Positions 61,819-64,000 of a stretch of 64,000 nucleotides of DNA are shown here, piece after piece. The stretch lies in contig CM041465.1 of NCBI GenBank assembly GCA_023213395.1, forward strand, positions 135,229,741 through 135,293,740, in the 5' to 3' direction. Position 1 is the stretch's first letter, and the number at the start of each line of letters is the position of its first letter. Both the position numbers and the translations under genes were made by a program. A model generated the notes under the pieces. The model saw only the letters and a list, made by a program, of their open reading frames with translations. It was not told the origin of the DNA and did no database searches. Origin of the DNA: Cycas panzhihuaensis. Taxonomy: Eukaryota > Cycadophyta.

Positions 61819-63090
61819 TTAAGATGTTTCGCCCATGAAACCTTCTCTTGTCAACTCGGGATGAAGTTTGATAAAATCGGAAGATTCCCATGAAGCATCT
61901 TCAATAGGTAGTTGTTTCCACTTAATCAAATATTCTCGAATAGTCTTGGACCGCAATCTACGTTCCCAGACTTCAAGGATGGCTTCTGGCAATAGAATTA
62001 ATTTGCCTTCTTCATCTAGGAGGGACAGTTCTGTCTGTACCTGTACACAATTTTTAATTTTTCTTTTGAGACAAGAAACATGAAATACATTGTGTAGCTT
62101 TGAAGTTGGAAGTTCCAAGGCATAAGCCACTTCGCCAATTCTCTATGTAATCTGGAAAGGTCCATAAAATCGAGGACTCAATTTCTGCTTTTGAGAAGTT
62201 TTCAATGATGCTTGCTTGTATGGTTGTAATCTTACACAAACTCAATCTCCGATTTCAAATATTCTTTCTGTACGATTTTTATCAGCTTGTTGTTTCATAC
62301 GGTTTCTGGCTTCTTCTAAATGTCATTTTAATATTTGAAGGATATTTTGTGATTCCTGGAGATAGTCGTTAACCGCTGGAACCTTATTATCCAATTTTAA
62401 CCAATCTTTTAATTGAGTTGGTTGATAGCCATATAATGCTTGATATGGGGTCATTTTAATGGACGAGTGGTATGAAGAGTTATACCATGCTTCAGCTAAA
62501 TGTAACCATTTGACCCATAAATGCTGCTTATCTGTGACATAATTTCGTAAATAAGTCTCTAACCCTTTATTAACTGCTTCCGTTTGTCCATCTGTTTGCG
62601 GATGATAACTGGTACTCATATTTAATCTTGTACCTACTTACCGAAACATTTCTTGCCAGAAATGGCTTAAAAATTTTGGATCTCTATCACTAATAATGGT
62701 TTTCGGAAACCCATGTAACTTATAAATTTCTTTGATAAATACTTCAGCTAACTGTTGAGCTTTGTAGTTAGATTGAATAGGTATAAAATGAGCAAACTTT
62801 GTTAAACGATCCACCACCACATAAATAGCATCTTTCCCTTCTGATTTTGGCAATCCAGTGATAAAATCCATGCTAATGCTTTCCCATTTTTATTGCGGAA
62901 TCGGAAGAGGTTGGAGCAACCCAGGAGTAGCAACACGTTCGTACTTATTGACTTGATATACAACACATTCAGCTACAAATTTCATTATATCTTTTTTCAT
63001 TCCTTTCCAGAAAAACGATTGTTTGACTCGCAAATATGTTTTATAAAATCCTTCATGACCAGCAGCGAGAACTACATGTGCTTCAATCAA
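61819..63090 (-). pseudogene. Element B integrase with chromodomain-like tail
   Basis: Zinc part (63,090-62,890): EAHVVLAAGHEGFYKTYLRV, then AECVVYQVNKYE, where the last Cys of the pair is Tyr. Core (62,871-62,638 and 62,619-62,323): VVVDRLTKFAHF, IISDRDPKFLSHF and DGQTEAVNKGLE keep all three catalytic residues (D, D, E). Tail (62,130-61,819): LHNVFHVSCLKRKI and REYLIKWKQLPIEDASWESS. Only a handful of stops separate the blocks, so this is the least decayed element in the window. Confidence 0.92.
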
Positions 63091-64000
63091 TATTTTGTTA
63101 CGGAAAGTTGATTTTGGTCCTAAGAATATCCATCCCTTATACCATAAAATATCATTCCTCCATTCAAAATTTTCTTCTTTTCCTTGTTAAATTCTTTGAA
63201 TGAGTTGTTCAATGTCAGGATCTTTCACATATTCTGATTGTAAATCCATGATCCATACTGGTTCTATCATTGAGACAGCTTTTAATTGAGACTCTGGATT
63301 CTCTTCTTCCTTCCGAGATAAGGCATCAGCTACTACATTATTTTTTCCCTTTTTATATGTTATATCGAAATCAAATGCCTGGATTTTCTTGATCCATTTT
63401 GTTGTTCAGGGATAGTTCTTTTGTTTTAATAAATATTGTGGTATTGTGATCTGTCTTGACTATAAATTTGCTACCTAATAAATACTGACGCCATTTAATT
63501 AAGGCGTGTATAATGGCTAACATTTCCTTATCATAAGTTGACTTGAGAATTTCTCGGCTGTTTAGCTTCCTACTCTCAAAAGCAATGGGTTTGCCTTCTT
63601 GCATCAGTACTGCACCAATTCTTGTTCCTGATGCATCACATTCTATTATAAAAGTTTTGGAAAAATCAGGCGTCGTAAGTGCTGGCAATTGGATCATTAT
63701 TTGCTTGATTTGTTCGAAACATTTTGTTGCTTCTTCATTCCATTGAAAAGAATCCTTTTTTAATAAACAAGTTAAGACAGAGGTTTTTTGTGCATAGTTT
63801 TTCATAAAGCATCGATAATATCCTATTAAACCCAGAAAACCTCAGAGTTTCGTAATCGTTTTGGGTATCGGCCATTCTTGAATTGCTTTAACTTTTCCTG
63901 GGTCAGCTCTAATTCCTTCTTTTGATATAAGATGACCCAGATATTCTATTTCTTTCATTCCAAAATAACATTTTGATTTGTTAGCATAAAATCTTTGTTC
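63091..64000 (-). pseudogene. Element B RNase H and end of reverse transcriptase
   Basis: The frame at 63,805-63,371 contains SVLTCLLKKDSFQWNEEATK, FIIECDASGTRIGAVLMQEG, STYDKEMLAIIHALIKWRQY and IVKTDHN, with the RNase H acidic residues (D in CDAS, E in KEML, D in TDH) in place. The frame shifts after TDHN; the expected KKIQAFDFDI-like continuation follows in another frame. At the right edge the minus strand reads ECYFGMKEIEYLGHLIS-type wording, the RT thumb. The RT active site lies outside the window. Confidence 0.88.

Overview
The window looks like nuclear DNA of a seed plant with a large, repeat-rich genome. Nearly all recognisable coding sequence belongs to Ty3/gypsy (Tat-like and chromodomain types) and Ty1/copia LTR retrotransposons, with tRNA-iMet-type primer-binding sites, polypurine tracts and TG...CA LTR ends. 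The only host-derived coding sequence I recognise is a captured, intronless fragment of ATP-citrate lyase subunit B joined to a piece resembling a G-protein beta subunit. I cannot name the species. I found no intact host gene, rRNA, tRNA or CRISPR array.

Layout. 1-4.6 kb: 3' part of a Tat-like gypsy element (+), with an extra decayed reading frame after pol, a 29-bp minisatellite and a TATA-bearing candidate LTR. 4.6-8.7 kb: no transposon proteins; a 0.72-kb tandem duplication, a 63-bp tandem duplication and unrecognised open frames. 8.7-12.1 kb: AT-rich, with an integrase remnant (-) and a CACTA-like terminus. 12.2-19.7 kb: two inverted 3.1-kb arms around a 1.4-kb spacer that carries gypsy gag on the - strand. 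19.7-24.1 kb: Tat-like protease, RT, RNase H and integrase (+), decayed and interrupted by a candidate solo LTR.

24.4-32.2 kb: a 7.8-kb LTR element (-) with paired LTRs, a near-perfect 5-bp target duplication, PBS, PPT, a copia-like gag but no pol, a 1.8-kb TA satellite and antisense captured gene pieces. 33.5-38.6 kb: Ty1/copia gag-pol (-), decayed, with a possible PBS/LTR start at 40.55 kb. 41.3-47.2 kb: chromodomain gypsy element (+) with complete 5' LTR, PBS and truncated 3' LTR. 48.8-51.9 kb: a related gypsy 5' half sharing its leader. 52-58.8 kb: AT-rich, with an orphan LTR plus PBS and a T-rich minisatellite. 58.9-61.55 kb: old gypsy pol (-), split by a younger gypsy element (-) whose 3' LTR is 61,553-61,807 and whose pol runs off the right edge.

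The elements do not form a pathway; they record successive nested insertions. Most reading frames have many stops. The element at the right edge keeps its integrase catalytic residues and is the least decayed. The most unusual object is the non-autonomous element at 24.4-32.2 kb that carries fragments of at least one, and probably two, host genes.
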